This document shows positions 19,481 through 28,097 of a stretch of 64,000 nucleotides of DNA, in pieces. Under the pieces are notes generated by a model. The model ran no database searches and was not told the origin of the DNA. It worked only from the letters and a program-made list of their open reading frames with translations. The stretch is from Chitinimonas koreensis (GTDB lineage Bacteria > Pseudomonadota > Gammaproteobacteria > Burkholderiales > Chitinimonadaceae), in the NCBI RefSeq assembly GCF_014353015.1, contig NZ_CP060704.1, positions 1,389,001 through 1,453,000 on the forward strand, in the 5' to 3' direction. Within the stretch, counting starts at the first letter, position 1. Each line of letters starts with the position of its first letter. The position numbers and the translations under genes were made by a program.

Positions 19481-19629
19481 AAGTGAACAGCATTACGCCA
19501 TGCGGGCCTTTTTTACTTTTGCCGGCGCCCGGGACTGGGTCGCCGGTTTGCGGGAGCATGATCGGACGCAGGCCCGTAGCCGACGGTCCATGTGCCGGGT
19601 GTTGTTGTATTGAAACATTCAGGGGCGGC

Positions 19630-19713
19630 ATGTTGCATATGTGCCGGGAAGAATTGCTGCGGTAAGCCTAGTGTCAGTAGGATTCGAAACACTTTCGGCG
19701 GTGGTTGACTAGA
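19630..19713 (+). promoter_or_regulatory. Conserved upstream module of TonB receptor 2
   Basis: Second copy of the module at 15498-15585: ATGTTGCA, AATTGCT and AGTAGGAT have the same internal spacings (22 and 46 bases), then AACACTTTCGGCGGTG. It lies about 134 bases before the ATG at 19847. The remainder of the gap (19507-19846) shows no gene. GGGGAGA precedes the start codon as in receptor 1. Confidence 0.6.
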
Positions 19714-19846
19714 CCATATCGGTTTGTGCCCCCACTCGTTGAAGCTAGGAAGCGCCTTACCGGGTGCTTATACGGAATAAGTACTTAGGGCCGACAAGTG
19801 GCTCAGGTGTGACCGTACCGATCCAAGTCTTGGGGAGATTCAAAGC

Positions 19847-22612
19847 ATGATGAAAATGAAGCGACTGGCCTTCGCAGTTGCCACGATGGGCCTGGCGGGC
19901 TTCGCCGTTGCGGCGCACGCGGCAGATGAAGAGCGGAAAGTCGAAAAGATCGAAGTGACCGGTTCGAGCATCAAGCGCATCGCCAAGGAAGGCGCCTTGC
20001 CCGTACAGACCTTCAAGCGCGAGGACATCCAGCGCTCGGGCGCGACCAGCGTGCAGGATCTGGTGCAGAAGCTGCCGTCGATGCAAGGCTTCACCGCACC
20101 GGCCGTGTCGGTCGGCGGTGGCGGCGGTGGCTTCTCGGGCGCATCGATCCACAACATCGGCGAAGAGCACACCCTGGTTCTGCTGAACGGCACTCGCGTG
20201 GCCAACTGGGCCGGCAACTCGTTCCAGAGCAGCGGCGGCGTCGACCTGAACACCCTGCCGGTCTCCGCGATCGAACGCGTCGAAATCCTGACCGACGGCG
20301 CTTCGGCTATCTACGGCTCCGATGCGATCGGTGGCGTGATCAACTTCATCCTGCGCAAGAACGAAACCGCCGGCGAAGTCACCCTGACCGGCACCGTGCC
20401 GTCCAAGCAAGGCGGCGCCGACTACAAGGTCAGCGTGACCAAGGGCTTCGGCGACCTCAACAACGACGGCTTCAACGTACTGCTGGGCTACAGCCACGAC
20501 GAACAGAAGGCCATGAAGGCCACCGATCGCGAGTTCGCCAAGAGTGGCCTGATCGACTTCGAGCACAACGGACGGAAGCTGCGCTTCTTCAACGGCTCGA
20601 TCAACTCGATTCCTGCCAACCTCGAGGTCTATCGCGAGTCGATCGAAGACGATGCCTACTTCGGCACGCCGTACTACGACATCAACGGCAAGTGCGCCCC
20701 AGCCCACGTGTTCCGTGGCGGTGCCTGCCGCTTCGACTACACCTCGACGATCGAGATCAATCCCGAATCGAAGCAGGACAGCTTCGTCGGTTCGTTCAGC
20801 GCACGTCTGGGCGGCGACCATACGCTGTATGGCGACCTGCTGCACTCTAAGTTCAAGATGACCTCGCGGATCGCGCCGGCACCGATGTCGGGCTTCGCCA
20901 TCAACAACGGTACCGCGGGCTGGAACAACGCAATGGCCCAGGCTCACGCGGCCGATCCGACCTTCGTGGCGGACGCGGACGATCAGGCCATCATCTATTT
21001 CCGTGCGCTTGATGCCGGCAACCGCACCACGCTGGATGAAACCACCGCCACCCATGCCACCCTGGGCCTCAAGGGCGTGCTGGTAGGCTGGGACTACAAC
21101 GTCGGCTACACCCATTCCGAGAGCAAGTGGGACGAGTACTACACCCGCGGCTGGGTTTCGGCCAACAAGATCCAGGCCGCTCTCGACAACCTGGTCATCG
21201 ACCCCTTCAAGCTGCCCGGTTCGAACGTAGCCGCATTCAACGATATCCAGTTCACCGGCCTCTACAAGAGCGCCAAGTCGACGCTGGATTCGGTCGACGT
21301 ACGTGGTTCGCATGAGCTGTTCGAGATGCCTGGCGGTTCCGCCATGCTCGGCGTCGGCGCATCGTTCGTGCGTGAAGCGCAGAATTACAACCCATCGTCG
21401 ACCGCGCGCGGTGTGGGCGACCAGATCGCCGGCGACTCGGCGACCGAAGTGCCGTTCGATGTCAGCCGCAATGCCTGGGGCGTGTTCAGCGAACTCGCAC
21501 TGCCGGTGGCCAACAACCTCGAACTGACCGGTTCGGTGCGTCATGACAGCTACGACAAGGTGAACGACGGCTCGGCCACGACGGCCAAGGTGTCGGCCCG
21601 TTGGCAGCCAGCCAAGACCATCCTGGTGCGCGCTTCATACGGTACCGGTTTCAAGGTCCCGACCGTCACCCAGACTCAGGACGGCTTCGTTCAGCAGTTC
21701 GGTGTGACTGGCGGTACCCACCCGGCTTGCCTGGCCGTACCGGCCGGCGATCCGCTGTCGGGCGTCTGCTACCCGTCGGCTACCCAGTGGACGCAGTTCA
21801 ACGCGACCAACGCCGACCTGCGTCCCGAGAAGTCCGAGCAATGGACCATCGGTTTCCGCGTCGAGCCGACCAGCAACTTCTCGATCGGCGTCGATCTTTG
21901 GAACGTCAAGATCGACGATCTGATCGACTCGGTGGATGAGGACACGGCCTTTGCCGATCCGGCCACCTACCGCAGCGCCTTCAGCAGCTGGTACAACCCG
22001 CAGTCCCGCAAGAACGAGCCGATCTTCCTGGCCAAGCTGTTCAACATGGGCACCACGGTCACCCGCGGTCTGGACATCGACGGCCGGCTCGGCTTCAAGA
22101 CGCCGATCGGTCGCCTGACGACTCAGCTTGGCGCGACCTACATGCTGAAGAATGACTACCAGACCATCAAGGGTGGCGATTTCCACAGCAATGTCGGCAA
22201 GTATGAAGATGGCGAAGTTACCTTCCGCTTCATCAGCAAGCTGAGCGCGACACTCGAAAGCGGTGCCTTCACCCATGTCGGTACGCTCAACTACAAGTCG
22301 GGCTACCGCGACGTGGTGCAGCGCGCCGACGATCCGGCCGGTTGCGCAGTGCGTTCGGTCAATGCCGATGGCACCACCGGTGGTTGCGTGACGGTGGACG
22401 ATCATCAGGTCGGTTCCTACACCACCTTCGACTGGCAGACCCGCTACCAGCTGAACAAGTCGCTGGCGCTGACCTTCGGCGTGCTGAACCTGTTCGATCG
22501 CGATCCGCCGTTCACCATCCGCAACAGCGGCCCGCACCAACTGGGCTACGACGCGCGCTATACCGATCCGCGCGGCCGTGCCTACAGCCTGAGCGGCAGC
22601 TTCAAGTTCTAA
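19847..22612 (+). CDS. TonB-dependent receptor (2)
   Basis: A 921-residue outer-membrane receptor. The signal peptide MMKMKRLAFAVATMGLAGFA plus VAAHA is nearly identical to that of receptor 1. VEKIEVTGSSIKRI is the TonB-box region. The plug domain (about residues 50-170) includes EDIQRSGATSVQDLVQKLP, a glycine run (SVGGGGGGFSG), TLVLLNGTRVANWAG and VEILTDGASAIYGSDAIGGV. The barrel ends LTFGVLNLFDRDPPFTI and AYSLSGSFKF with the terminal Phe expected for BAM-dependent insertion. Barrel loops differ strongly from receptor 1, so the two probably take different ligands. A strong terminator follows. Confidence 0.94.
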   Translation: MMKMKRLAFAVATMGLAGFAVAAHAADEERKVEKIEVTGSSIKRIAKEGALPVQTFKREDIQRSGATSVQDLVQKLPSMQGFTAPAVSVGGGGGGFSGASIHNIGEEHTLVLLNGTRVANWAGNSFQSSGGVDLNTLPVSAIERVEILTDGASAIYGSDAIGGVINFILRKNETAGEVTLTGTVPSKQGGADYKVSVTKGFGDLNNDGFNVLLGYSHDEQKAMKATDREFAKSGLIDFEHNGRKLRFFNGSINSIPANLEVYRESIEDDAYFGTPYYDINGKCAPAHVFRGGACRFDYTSTIEINPESKQDSFVGSFSARLGGDHTLYGDLLHSKFKMTSRIAPAPMSGFAINNGTAGWNNAMAQAHAADPTFVADADDQAIIYFRALDAGNRTTLDETTATHATLGLKGVLVGWDYNVGYTHSESKWDEYYTRGWVSANKIQAALDNLVIDPFKLPGSNVAAFNDIQFTGLYKSAKSTLDSVDVRGSHELFEMPGGSAMLGVGASFVREAQNYNPSSTARGVGDQIAGDSATEVPFDVSRNAWGVFSELALPVANNLELTGSVRHDSYDKVNDGSATTAKVSARWQPAKTILVRASYGTGFKVPTVTQTQDGFVQQFGVTGGTHPACLAVPAGDPLSGVCYPSATQWTQFNATNADLRPEKSEQWTIGFRVEPTSNFSIGVDLWNVKIDDLIDSVDEDTAFADPATYRSAFSSWYNPQSRKNEPIFLAKLFNMGTTVTRGLDIDGRLGFKTPIGRLTTQLGATYMLKNDYQTIKGGDFHSNVGKYEDGEVTFRFISKLSATLESGAFTHVGTLNYKSGYRDVVQRADDPAGCAVRSVNADGTTGGCVTVDDHQVGSYTTFDWQTRYQLNKSLALTFGVLNLFDRDPPFTIRNSGPHQLGYDARYTDPRGRAYSLSGSFKF

Positions 22613-22630
22613 TCGGCTGTCCGGTGCAAG

Positions 22631-22665
22631 AAAAAGCCTGCGGTGAGAACCGCAGGCTTTTTTCT
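22631..22665 (+). terminator. Intrinsic terminator after TonB receptor 2
   Basis: AAAAAGCCTGCGGT / ACCGCAGGCTTTTT (22631-22644, 22649-22662) with a GAGA tetraloop and a T tract. It could serve both strands, ending receptor 2 and nadE transcripts. Confidence 0.93.
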
Positions 22666-22735
22666 TTGTTGCCGCATTCGGAAATGCGACAGATCCTGCA
22701 TGGGATGTGTGCCGTGCCTTCGCCGGATCTGCTGG

Positions 22736-24349
22736 CTAGCTGAAGAACTTGTTGGTGATCGGATAACGCCAATCCTTGCCGAAGCTGCGCGGCGTGATCC
22801 GCGCCCCCACCGCTGCCTGCCGGCGCTTGTACTCGTTCACCTTCAGCAGCTTCACCACCCGCAGCACATCCGCCTCGGCGTAGCCGGCCCGCACGATGTC
22901 GGCGATCGACTGGTTGCGCTCGACGTAGCGCTCCATGATCGCGTCGAGGATTTCGTAGGGCGGCAGGCTGTCCTGGTCGAGCTGGTTCTCGCGCAGCTCG
23001 GCCGACGGCGGCCGCGTGATGATGCGCTCTGGGATCACTTCCGACACCGTATTGCGCCAGCGCGACAGGCGGAACACCAACGTCTTGGCGATGTCCTTGA
23101 GCACCGCGTAGCCGCCGGCCATGTCGCCGTACAGCGTGGCGTAGCCGGTGGTCATCTCCGACTTGTTGCCGGTGGTCAGCACCAGCCGGCCGGTCTTGTT
23201 CGACAGCGCCATCAGGATCACGCCACGGGTGCGCGACTGCAGGTTCTCCTCGGTGGCGTCGACCGGCAGGCCGTCGAACTGCGGCGCCAGCGCGGCCAGG
23301 AAGGACTGGAACATCGGCTCGATGTCGATCTCGTCGTACTGCACGCCGAGCCGCCGCACCATCTCGCGCGAATCGTCGAGGCTGATCTGCGCGGTGTAGC
23401 GCGTCGGCATCATCACCGCGCGGACCTGCTCGGCGCCGAGCGCGTCGACCGCGATGGCCAGCGTCAGCGCCGAATCGATGCCGCCGGACAGGCCGATGAT
23501 GGCGCCGGGGAAGCCGTTCTTGCGGATGTAGTCGCGCGTGGCGAGCACCAGCGCGGCATAGATGCTCTCCTCCTCGCTGCGCGCGGGCGCTTGCGGGCCG
23601 GGCAGCAGGTCGCCGTCGTGGAATTCGAGCACGGCGGTCGCGGTCTCGAAGGTAGGCAGCTGCGCGACGACTTCGCCGGCACGGTTCATGGCGAAGCTGC
23701 CGCCATCGAACACCAGCTCGTCCTGGCCGCCGACCCAGTTGCAGTAGACGACGGGCAGGCCGGTTTCCTCGACGCGCTGCCGCACGATGGCTTCGCGCAC
23801 GTCTTCCTTGCCGCGGTGGTAGGGCGAGGCGTTCGGTACCAGCAGGATCTGGGCGCCGAGCTCGGCGGCCTCGGCGGCCGGCTCCAGGTGCCAGATGTCC
23901 TCGCAGATCGGCACGCCGACGGTGACCACGCTGCCGTCATGGCAGCGCTGCTCGAACACGCAGGGCGAGGCGCCCGGCGTGAAATAGCGGCACTCGTCGA
24001 ACACCTCGTTGTTGGGCAGCACCATCTTCTGGCCGCGGCCGAGGATATGGCCGTCGCGCATCACGGTGACGGCGTTGAAGCGCTCCTCGCCCAGCATCAG
24101 CGGATGGCCGACCACCAGGGTGACGTCGTCGGCGACGTCGAGCAGGCGGTCGAGCTGGGCATTGCAGGCGGCGTAGAAGCTCGGCCGCAGCAGCAGGTCC
24201 TCGGGCGGATAGCCGGCGATGGTCAGCTCGGGCACCAGCAGGATGTCGGCCCCGGCGGCGCGCGCTTCGGCCAGGAGGCCGATGACCTGGTCGGTATTGC
24301 CGGCGAGGTCGCCGACGGTGGCGTTGAATTGGGCTACGGCGATTTTCAT
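22736..24349 (-). CDS. nadE: Glutamine-dependent NAD+ synthetase
   Basis: A 537-residue two-domain enzyme making NAD+ from deamido-NAD+ with ammonia drawn from glutamine. Residues 1 to about 250 form a nitrilase-type amidotransferase domain (MKIAVAQFNATVGDLAGNTD, VPELTIAGYPPEDLL with the catalytic Glu, GVPICEDIW with the catalytic Cys). The C-terminal synthetase domain has the ATP-pyrophosphatase loop GLSGGIDSALTL and VVKLLKVNEYKRRQA. The protein ends RYPITNKFF. It is the last gene of a minus-strand series maf, methyltransferase, coiled-coil protein, nadE. Length is normal for the bacterial glutamine-using form. Confidence 0.97.
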   Translation of the reverse strand: MKIAVAQFNATVGDLAGNTDQVIGLLAEARAAGADILLVPELTIAGYPPEDLLLRPSFYAACNAQLDRLLDVADDVTLVVGHPLMLGEERFNAVTVMRDGHILGRGQKMVLPNNEVFDECRYFTPGASPCVFEQRCHDGSVVTVGVPICEDIWHLEPAAEAAELGAQILLVPNASPYHRGKEDVREAIVRQRVEETGLPVVYCNWVGGQDELVFDGGSFAMNRAGEVVAQLPTFETATAVLEFHDGDLLPGPQAPARSEEESIYAALVLATRDYIRKNGFPGAIIGLSGGIDSALTLAIAVDALGAEQVRAVMMPTRYTAQISLDDSREMVRRLGVQYDEIDIEPMFQSFLAALAPQFDGLPVDATEENLQSRTRGVILMALSNKTGRLVLTTGNKSEMTTGYATLYGDMAGGYAVLKDIAKTLVFRLSRWRNTVSEVIPERIITRPPSAELRENQLDQDSLPPYEILDAIMERYVERNQSIADIVRAGYAEADVLRVVKLLKVNEYKRRQAAVGARITPRSFGKDWRYPITNKFFS

Positions 24350-24377
24350 ATGCGAACGGGTTACGTTTTTTCTTCAA

Positions 24378-24620
24378 CTAACCGACGAGTTCCAGCCGAC
24401 GCTCGACGCGACCAAGGCGTTGATCCACATCGTCGATCCGTTTGTGGGTAATGGCCAGGTCGCCGTGCAGCAGGCTCAGATCGCGCCGCATGCCGGCGAT
24501 ATGCTCTTCGAGCGAACCAACGCGCAGGGTCAGCCCTTCCAGGGCCTTGGTGTTAGCCGCCATTTCCATGCGAATCGCCTTGAGGTGCTCGAGAACCAGA
24601 TTTTCGATTTGTTCAGCCAT
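24378..24620 (-). CDS. Small coiled-coil protein of unknown function
   Basis: An 80-residue protein (MAEQIENLVLEHLKAIRMEM at the start) that is almost entirely heptad-patterned helix: LEGLTLRVGSLEEHIAGMRR, DLSLLHGDLAITHKRID, DVDQRLGRVERRLEL. No domain with a known activity is visible. A strong GGAGGA ribosome-binding site lies 5 bases before the ATG, which supports real expression. It sits between the methyltransferase gene and nadE on the same strand. It could be a small oligomerising partner or a toxin-antitoxin-associated helix protein; neither can be shown. Confidence 0.75.
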   Translation of the reverse strand: MAEQIENLVLEHLKAIRMEMAANTKALEGLTLRVGSLEEHIAGMRRDLSLLHGDLAITHKRIDDVDQRLGRVERRLELVG

Positions 24621-24687
24621 GATTTTCCTCCTTGGGGGCCTGAACTCATTGTATCCGCTCTCCGATGCCGGTATTCCGCGGCGCGCT

Positions 24688-25404
24688 TCAGCGCCCGGCG
24701 TAGAGCACGAACATGGCCGGTCGCTTCTTCAGCTCGGGCCGTGGCTGGGCCTGCCAGCGCGCCAGCGGCTGGGACACGATCAGCTCTTCGGCGGTGGTCA
24801 GGTTGCGCGCCACTGTCAGCCAGGTGTCGCGGCGGCAGGCCTGCAGCACTGCGTCGACCATCGCGTCGTTACGATAGGGCGTCTCGATGAACAGCTGGGC
24901 CTCGTCGTGGCGAGCCGAATCGCGCTCGAGCTCCTTCAGTCGCTCGAGCCGCGGGCCGGCCTCCACCGGCAGGTAGCCGTGGAAGCGGAAACGCTGTCCG
25001 CTGGCGCCGGCCGCCATCAGCGCCAGCAGGATGGACGAGGGGCCGACCAGCGGCGCGACGCGGATGCCGCGGGTGTGCGCCAACCGCACCAGCTCAGCGC
25101 CCGGGTCGGCCACGCCGGGACAGCCGGCTTCGGAGATCAGGCCGACGTCGTGGCCGGCTTCGAGCGGGGCCAGCAGCGCGGCCAGCTCGGCGGCGCGGGT
25201 ATGCTCGTTGAGCGCGCTCATCGCCAGCTCGGCCATCATGCGCTCGGGTCCGTAGAGCTTGAGGAAGCGCCGCGCGGTCTTGGGGTTCTCGACCACCCAG
25301 TGGCCGATACGGTTGGCGATGCCGCGCACCTCGGCCGGCAGGATCGCCTCGAGCGGGCCGTCGCCGAGCGGGGCGGGGACCAGGTAGAGCGTGCCGGCGC
25401 TCAT
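24688..25404 (-). CDS. SAM-dependent methyltransferase, RsmI-like (tetrapyrrole methylase fold)
   Basis: A 238-residue protein of the tetrapyrrole-methylase superfamily, resembling RsmI, which 2'-O-methylates C1402 of 16S rRNA. It starts MSAGTLYLVPAPLGDGPLEA; true RsmI has LYVVATPIGNL at this place, so this looks like the divergent paralogue group often found beside maf. VGLISEAGCPGVADPGAELV and VAPLVGPSSILLALMAAGAS are SAM-site segments. AQLFIETPYRNDAMVDAVLQ corresponds to the family's IFYESPHR region. The ATG at 25404 overlaps the maf stop by 4 bases. The RNA or other substrate is not assigned. Confidence 0.8.
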   Translation of the reverse strand: MSAGTLYLVPAPLGDGPLEAILPAEVRGIANRIGHWVVENPKTARRFLKLYGPERMMAELAMSALNEHTRAAELAALLAPLEAGHDVGLISEAGCPGVADPGAELVRLAHTRGIRVAPLVGPSSILLALMAAGASGQRFRFHGYLPVEAGPRLERLKELERDSARHDEAQLFIETPYRNDAMVDAVLQACRRDTWLTVARNLTTAEELIVSQPLARWQAQPRPELKKRPAMFVLYAGR

Positions 25405-25985
25405 GGCAGCGGATGGCCTTCTTCGCGCAGCATGCGGCACAGCTCGATCAGCGGCAGGCCGATGATGGCGGCCGGGTCGCTGCCTTCCATGGCGGCGATC
25501 ATGGCCACGCCGAGGCCCTCGGTCTTGGCGCTGCCGGCGCAGTCGTAGGGCTGCTCGCGCTCCAGGTAGCGGGCGATCTCGCCATTGCTGTAATCGCGCA
25601 TGGTCACCCGCCACGGCACCACCACTTCCCGGGTATTGCCGCTGGCCGCGTTGTGCAGCGCCAGCGCAGTGTGGAACACCACGGTGCGCCCGCGCATGGC
25701 TTGCAACTGGGCGAAGGCGCGCTCGAAGTTGCCGGGCTTGCCCAGTTGCACGCCGTCGAGCAGCGCCACCTGGTCCGAGCCGATGATCAGCGCGGCCGGG
25801 AAGCGTGCCGCCAGCGACTGCGCCTTGAGGCGGGCCAGCCGCGTCGCGGTGGCGGCGGCGGTCTCGCCGGCCAGCGGGGTTTCGTCGCAGTCGGGCGCGG
25901 CGACGTCGAAGGAAATGCCGAGGCGTTCGAGCAGCTCGCGCCGGTAGCGCGAGGTGGAGCCGAGGACGAGTTGGGGCGTGCTCAT
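25401..25985 (-). CDS. Maf-family nucleotide pyrophosphatase (YceF type)
   Basis: A 194-residue Maf protein, a house-cleaning nucleoside triphosphate pyrophosphatase. LVLGSTSRYRRELLERLG at the N-terminus and APDCDETPL are the substrate loop, LIIGSDQVALLDG carries the catalytic aspartate, and GSAKTEGLGVAMIAAMEGSD is typical of the YceF subgroup, which prefers m7GTP. Its position, divergent from yceD-rpmF-plsX, matches the yceF place in other proteobacteria. The ATG at 25985 is chosen because residues upstream are not family-like. It is probably the first gene of the operon running to nadE. Confidence 0.92.
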   Translation of the reverse strand: MSTPQLVLGSTSRYRRELLERLGISFDVAAPDCDETPLAGETAAATATRLARLKAQSLAARFPAALIIGSDQVALLDGVQLGKPGNFERAFAQLQAMRGRTVVFHTALALHNAASGNTREVVVPWRVTMRDYSNGEIARYLEREQPYDCAGSAKTEGLGVAMIAAMEGSDPAAIIGLPLIELCRMLREEGHPLP

Positions 25986-26056
25986 GGTCGGTGGGAAATC
26001 CTGTTTGCCTGCTGTTGCGGCAAGGCCGCGGCTCATGCCGAAAAGGCAGTTTTCTT

Positions 26057-26086
26057 TTGACGATTCAACGGCCCGAAGTATATCAT
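26057..26086 (+). promoter_or_regulatory. Promoter for yceD-rpmF-fab cluster
   Basis: TTGACG at 26057-26062 with TATATC at 26079-26084 (16-base spacer) or TATCAT at 26081-26086 (18-base spacer), directly before the yceD ATG at 26096. The very short leader leaves little room for a ribosome-binding site. Confidence 0.6.
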
Positions 26087-26095
26087 TCACCGTTT

Positions 26096-26611
26096 ATGTC
26101 CAACCCCGTCTTCGACAACGGCGAATTCGCCCGCAACCGCCGGACGCTGCAAGGCGAGCTGAAGCTGGCCGACCTTCCGCGCATCGGCGGCGAAGTGCTG
26201 GCCGCCACGCCGATCGGCTACGCGCTGGCCGGCGGCATCGACCGCCTGCAACGGCCGACGCTCGACCTGGCGCTGAACGGCGAGCTGCAGCTGAAGTGCC
26301 AGCGCTGCCTCAAGCCGGTGTCGTTCGAGCTCGACGTGGCGACGCGTTTCACGCTGTTCGCCGACGAGGCCCGGATGAATGCCGCCGAAGCCGACGACGA
26401 GGACCTCGAAGGGCTGCTGTTCGAACACGAGTTCGCGCTGATCGGCCTGATCGAGGACGAAATCCTGCTGTCGCTGCCCTACGCGCCGGCGCACGATGCG
26501 TGCGAAGCCGGCGATGGTGCGGCGGCGGACGCGGTGGCGACACCGCAAAAGCCTAACCCGTTTGCCGTGCTGGCGGATCTCAAGGGCAAGTTGAAGCGCG
26601 GCGAACACTGA
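26096..26611 (+). CDS. yceD: YceD family protein (DUF177)
   Basis: A 171-residue DUF177 protein, linked to 23S rRNA accumulation and almost always encoded before rpmF. MSNPVFDNGEFARNRRTLQG starts the protein. LNGELQLKCQRCLKPVSFEL carries the conserved CxxC, and the C-terminal NPFAVLADLKGKLKRGEH is the family signature end. An acidic stretch (EADDEDLEGLLFEHEFALI) lies in the middle. The ATG at 26096 is favoured because residues upstream overlap the promoter. It is followed 38 bases later by rpmF. Confidence 0.93.
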   Translation: MSNPVFDNGEFARNRRTLQGELKLADLPRIGGEVLAATPIGYALAGGIDRLQRPTLDLALNGELQLKCQRCLKPVSFELDVATRFTLFADEARMNAAEADDEDLEGLLFEHEFALIGLIEDEILLSLPYAPAHDACEAGDGAAADAVATPQKPNPFAVLADLKGKLKRGEH

Positions 26612-26649
26612 CTTTTTCGTATTTTCGAGTTTGATCCAGGAGCAAAACC

Positions 26650-26829
26650 ATGGCCGTTCAACAGAACAAAAAATCCCCGTCCAAGCGCGGCATGCACCGC
26701 GCCCACGACTTCCTGACCGCTCCCGCGCTGGCCATCGAGCCGAGCACGGGCGAGGCCCATCTGCGTCACCACATCAGCCCGAACGGCTTCTACCGTGGCC
26801 GCCGCGTGATCAAGGCCAAGGGCGAGTAA
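26650..26829 (+). CDS. rpmF: 50S ribosomal protein L32
   Basis: A 59-residue ribosomal protein. It begins [20 protein letters not shown] and ends [10 protein letters not shown], with [12 protein letters not shown] before the end, all as in L32 of proteobacteria. It appears to be the zinc-free form, as no paired cysteines are present. An AGGAGC ribosome-binding site is 7-8 bases upstream. A strong hairpin with a T tract follows, so much transcription may stop before plsX. Confidence 0.97.
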   Translation: MAVQQNKKSPSKRGMHRAHDFLTAPALAIEPSTGEAHLRHHISPNGFYRGRRVIKAKGE

Positions 26830-26861
26830 TCTCCCTTGCCGTCAGGGCAGTCCCTTTCGGG

Positions 26862-26893
26862 AAAGGCGCACTCCTTGCGAGTGCGCCTTTTTC
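26862..26893 (+). terminator. Terminator or attenuator between rpmF and plsX
   Basis: AAAGGCGCACTC / GAGTGCGCCTTT (12-bp perfect stem, loop CTTGC) followed by TT. It lies inside the otherwise collinear cluster, which suggests it lowers readthrough from ribosomal-protein expression into lipid genes. Confidence 0.88.
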
Positions 26894-26938
26894 ATTTCGA
26901 GCTAGCGCTTGGCGCAGGCCAACATTAACCTCCGCGGC

Positions 26939-27970
26939 ATGGAAATCACTGTTTCGATCGATGCGATGGGCGGCGACCACGGCACGCACGTGACCGTTCC
27001 GGCCGCCCTCAAGTTTCTCAAGGCCCACCCCGACGTGAACGTGGTGCTGGTCGGCCTGGCCGATGCCATCGAGGCCGAGCTCAAGGCACGCCACACCAAG
27101 CCCGGCCCCCGCCTGCGGGTGCACCCCGCCAGCGAGGTGGTGGCGATGGACGAGGCGCCGCAGTCGGCGCTGAAGAACAAGAAGGACTCGTCGATGCGGG
27201 TCGCCATCAACCTGGTGAAGACCGGCGAGGCGCATGCCTGCGTATCGGCCGGCAACACCGGGGCGCTGATGGCCACCGCCCGCTTCGTGCTGAAGATGCT
27301 GCCCGGCATCGAGCGGCCGGCCATCGCCAAGATGCTGCCGAGCCAGCGCGACGCCACCTGCGTGCTCGACCTCGGCGCCAACGTCGAATGCTCGCCCGAG
27401 CAGCTCTACCAGTTCGGCGTGATGGGCGCGATGCTGTACGGTGCGCTGCGCCACAAGGAGCGGCCGAGCGTCGGCCTGCTCAACGTCGGCTCGGAGGACA
27501 TCAAGGGCAACGATACGGTCAAGCAGGCGGCCGAGCTGTTCAAGGCGTCCCGGCTCAATTTCCACGGCAACGTGGAGGGCAACGACATCTACAAGGGCAC
27601 GGTCGACGTGGTGGTGTGCGACGGCTTCACCGGCAACGTCGCGCTCAAGGCCTCGGAAGGCATCGCCAAGCTGATGGCCGAGCTGCTGCGCGACGAGTTC
27701 AGCCGCAGCTGGTGGCGCCAGCTGGTCAAACTGGTGGCGGCGCCGGTGCTGCTGAGCTTCCGCAACCGCATGGACCCGCGCCGCTTCAACGGCGCGAGCC
27801 TCTTGGGCCTGCGCGGCATCGTGGTAAAGAGCCATGGCGGCGCCGACCGCTTCGCCTTCTACTGCGCGCTGGAACAGGCGCTCGAGGAGGCGCGTTCGGG
27901 CGTGCTGCACAAGATCACCGCGACCATGGCCGAACACGTGACGGCGATGGAGGAGGGCGACGACGCCTGA
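26939..27970 (+). CDS. plsX: Phosphate acyltransferase
   Basis: A 343-residue enzyme making acyl-phosphate from acyl-ACP, the first step toward phosphatidic acid by the PlsX/PlsY route. [20 protein letters not shown] is the diagnostic start. [32 protein letters not shown] and [16 protein letters not shown] are conserved blocks; [15 protein letters not shown] is near the end. The ATG at 26939 is supported by the family start; no good ribosome-binding site is seen. It stands upstream of fabH as in most proteobacteria. Confidence 0.96.
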   Translation: MEITVSIDAMGGDHGTHVTVPAALKFLKAHPDVNVVLVGLADAIEAELKARHTKPGPRLRVHPASEVVAMDEAPQSALKNKKDSSMRVAINLVKTGEAHACVSAGNTGALMATARFVLKMLPGIERPAIAKMLPSQRDATCVLDLGANVECSPEQLYQFGVMGAMLYGALRHKERPSVGLLNVGSEDIKGNDTVKQAAELFKASRLNFHGNVEGNDIYKGTVDVVVCDGFTGNVALKASEGIAKLMAELLRDEFSRSWWRQLVKLVAAPVLLSFRNRMDPRRFNGASLLGLRGIVVKSHGGADRFAFYCALEQALEEARSGVLHKITATMAEHVTAMEEGDDA

Positions 27971-28097
27971 GCGCCGTCGGCGCCGATTTCCGGATCGGCG
28001 CAATGGTTTCATCCGCAGGACTGCCTGCGCTACAACGACCCGCGCGACCATGAGCGCGCGGGCGATCCCCAAGCGAAGCGCCGCCACGAGCGGCGCG

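Larger units (their letters stand above)
18299..19495 (+). mobile_element. Degenerate IS4-family insertion sequence, 1197 bp
   Basis: Bounded by perfect 19-bp inverted repeats: TAATGCTGTTCACTTAAGC at 18299-18317 and its complement at 19477-19495. Between them lies a wrecked IS4-type transposase gene on the plus strand. The size is slightly below the usual 1.2-1.4 kb of the family because of an internal deletion. It sits between two paralogous TonB receptor genes and splits the terminator of the first. Family assignment rests on recognisable transposase wording (FAVDGAL, GLRDIKS, SKTRYPVD-like end); no exact IS name is claimed. Confidence 0.85.

Noticed and set aside
22643..24451. A 602-codon plus-strand frame opposite nadE
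   Set aside because: Antisense shadow of nadE, which has full catalytic motifs on the minus strand.
28050..28097. Upstream start for fabH at 28050
   Set aside because: Adds 16 residues ([15 protein letters not shown]) that do not fit the family start, and has no ribosome-binding site.
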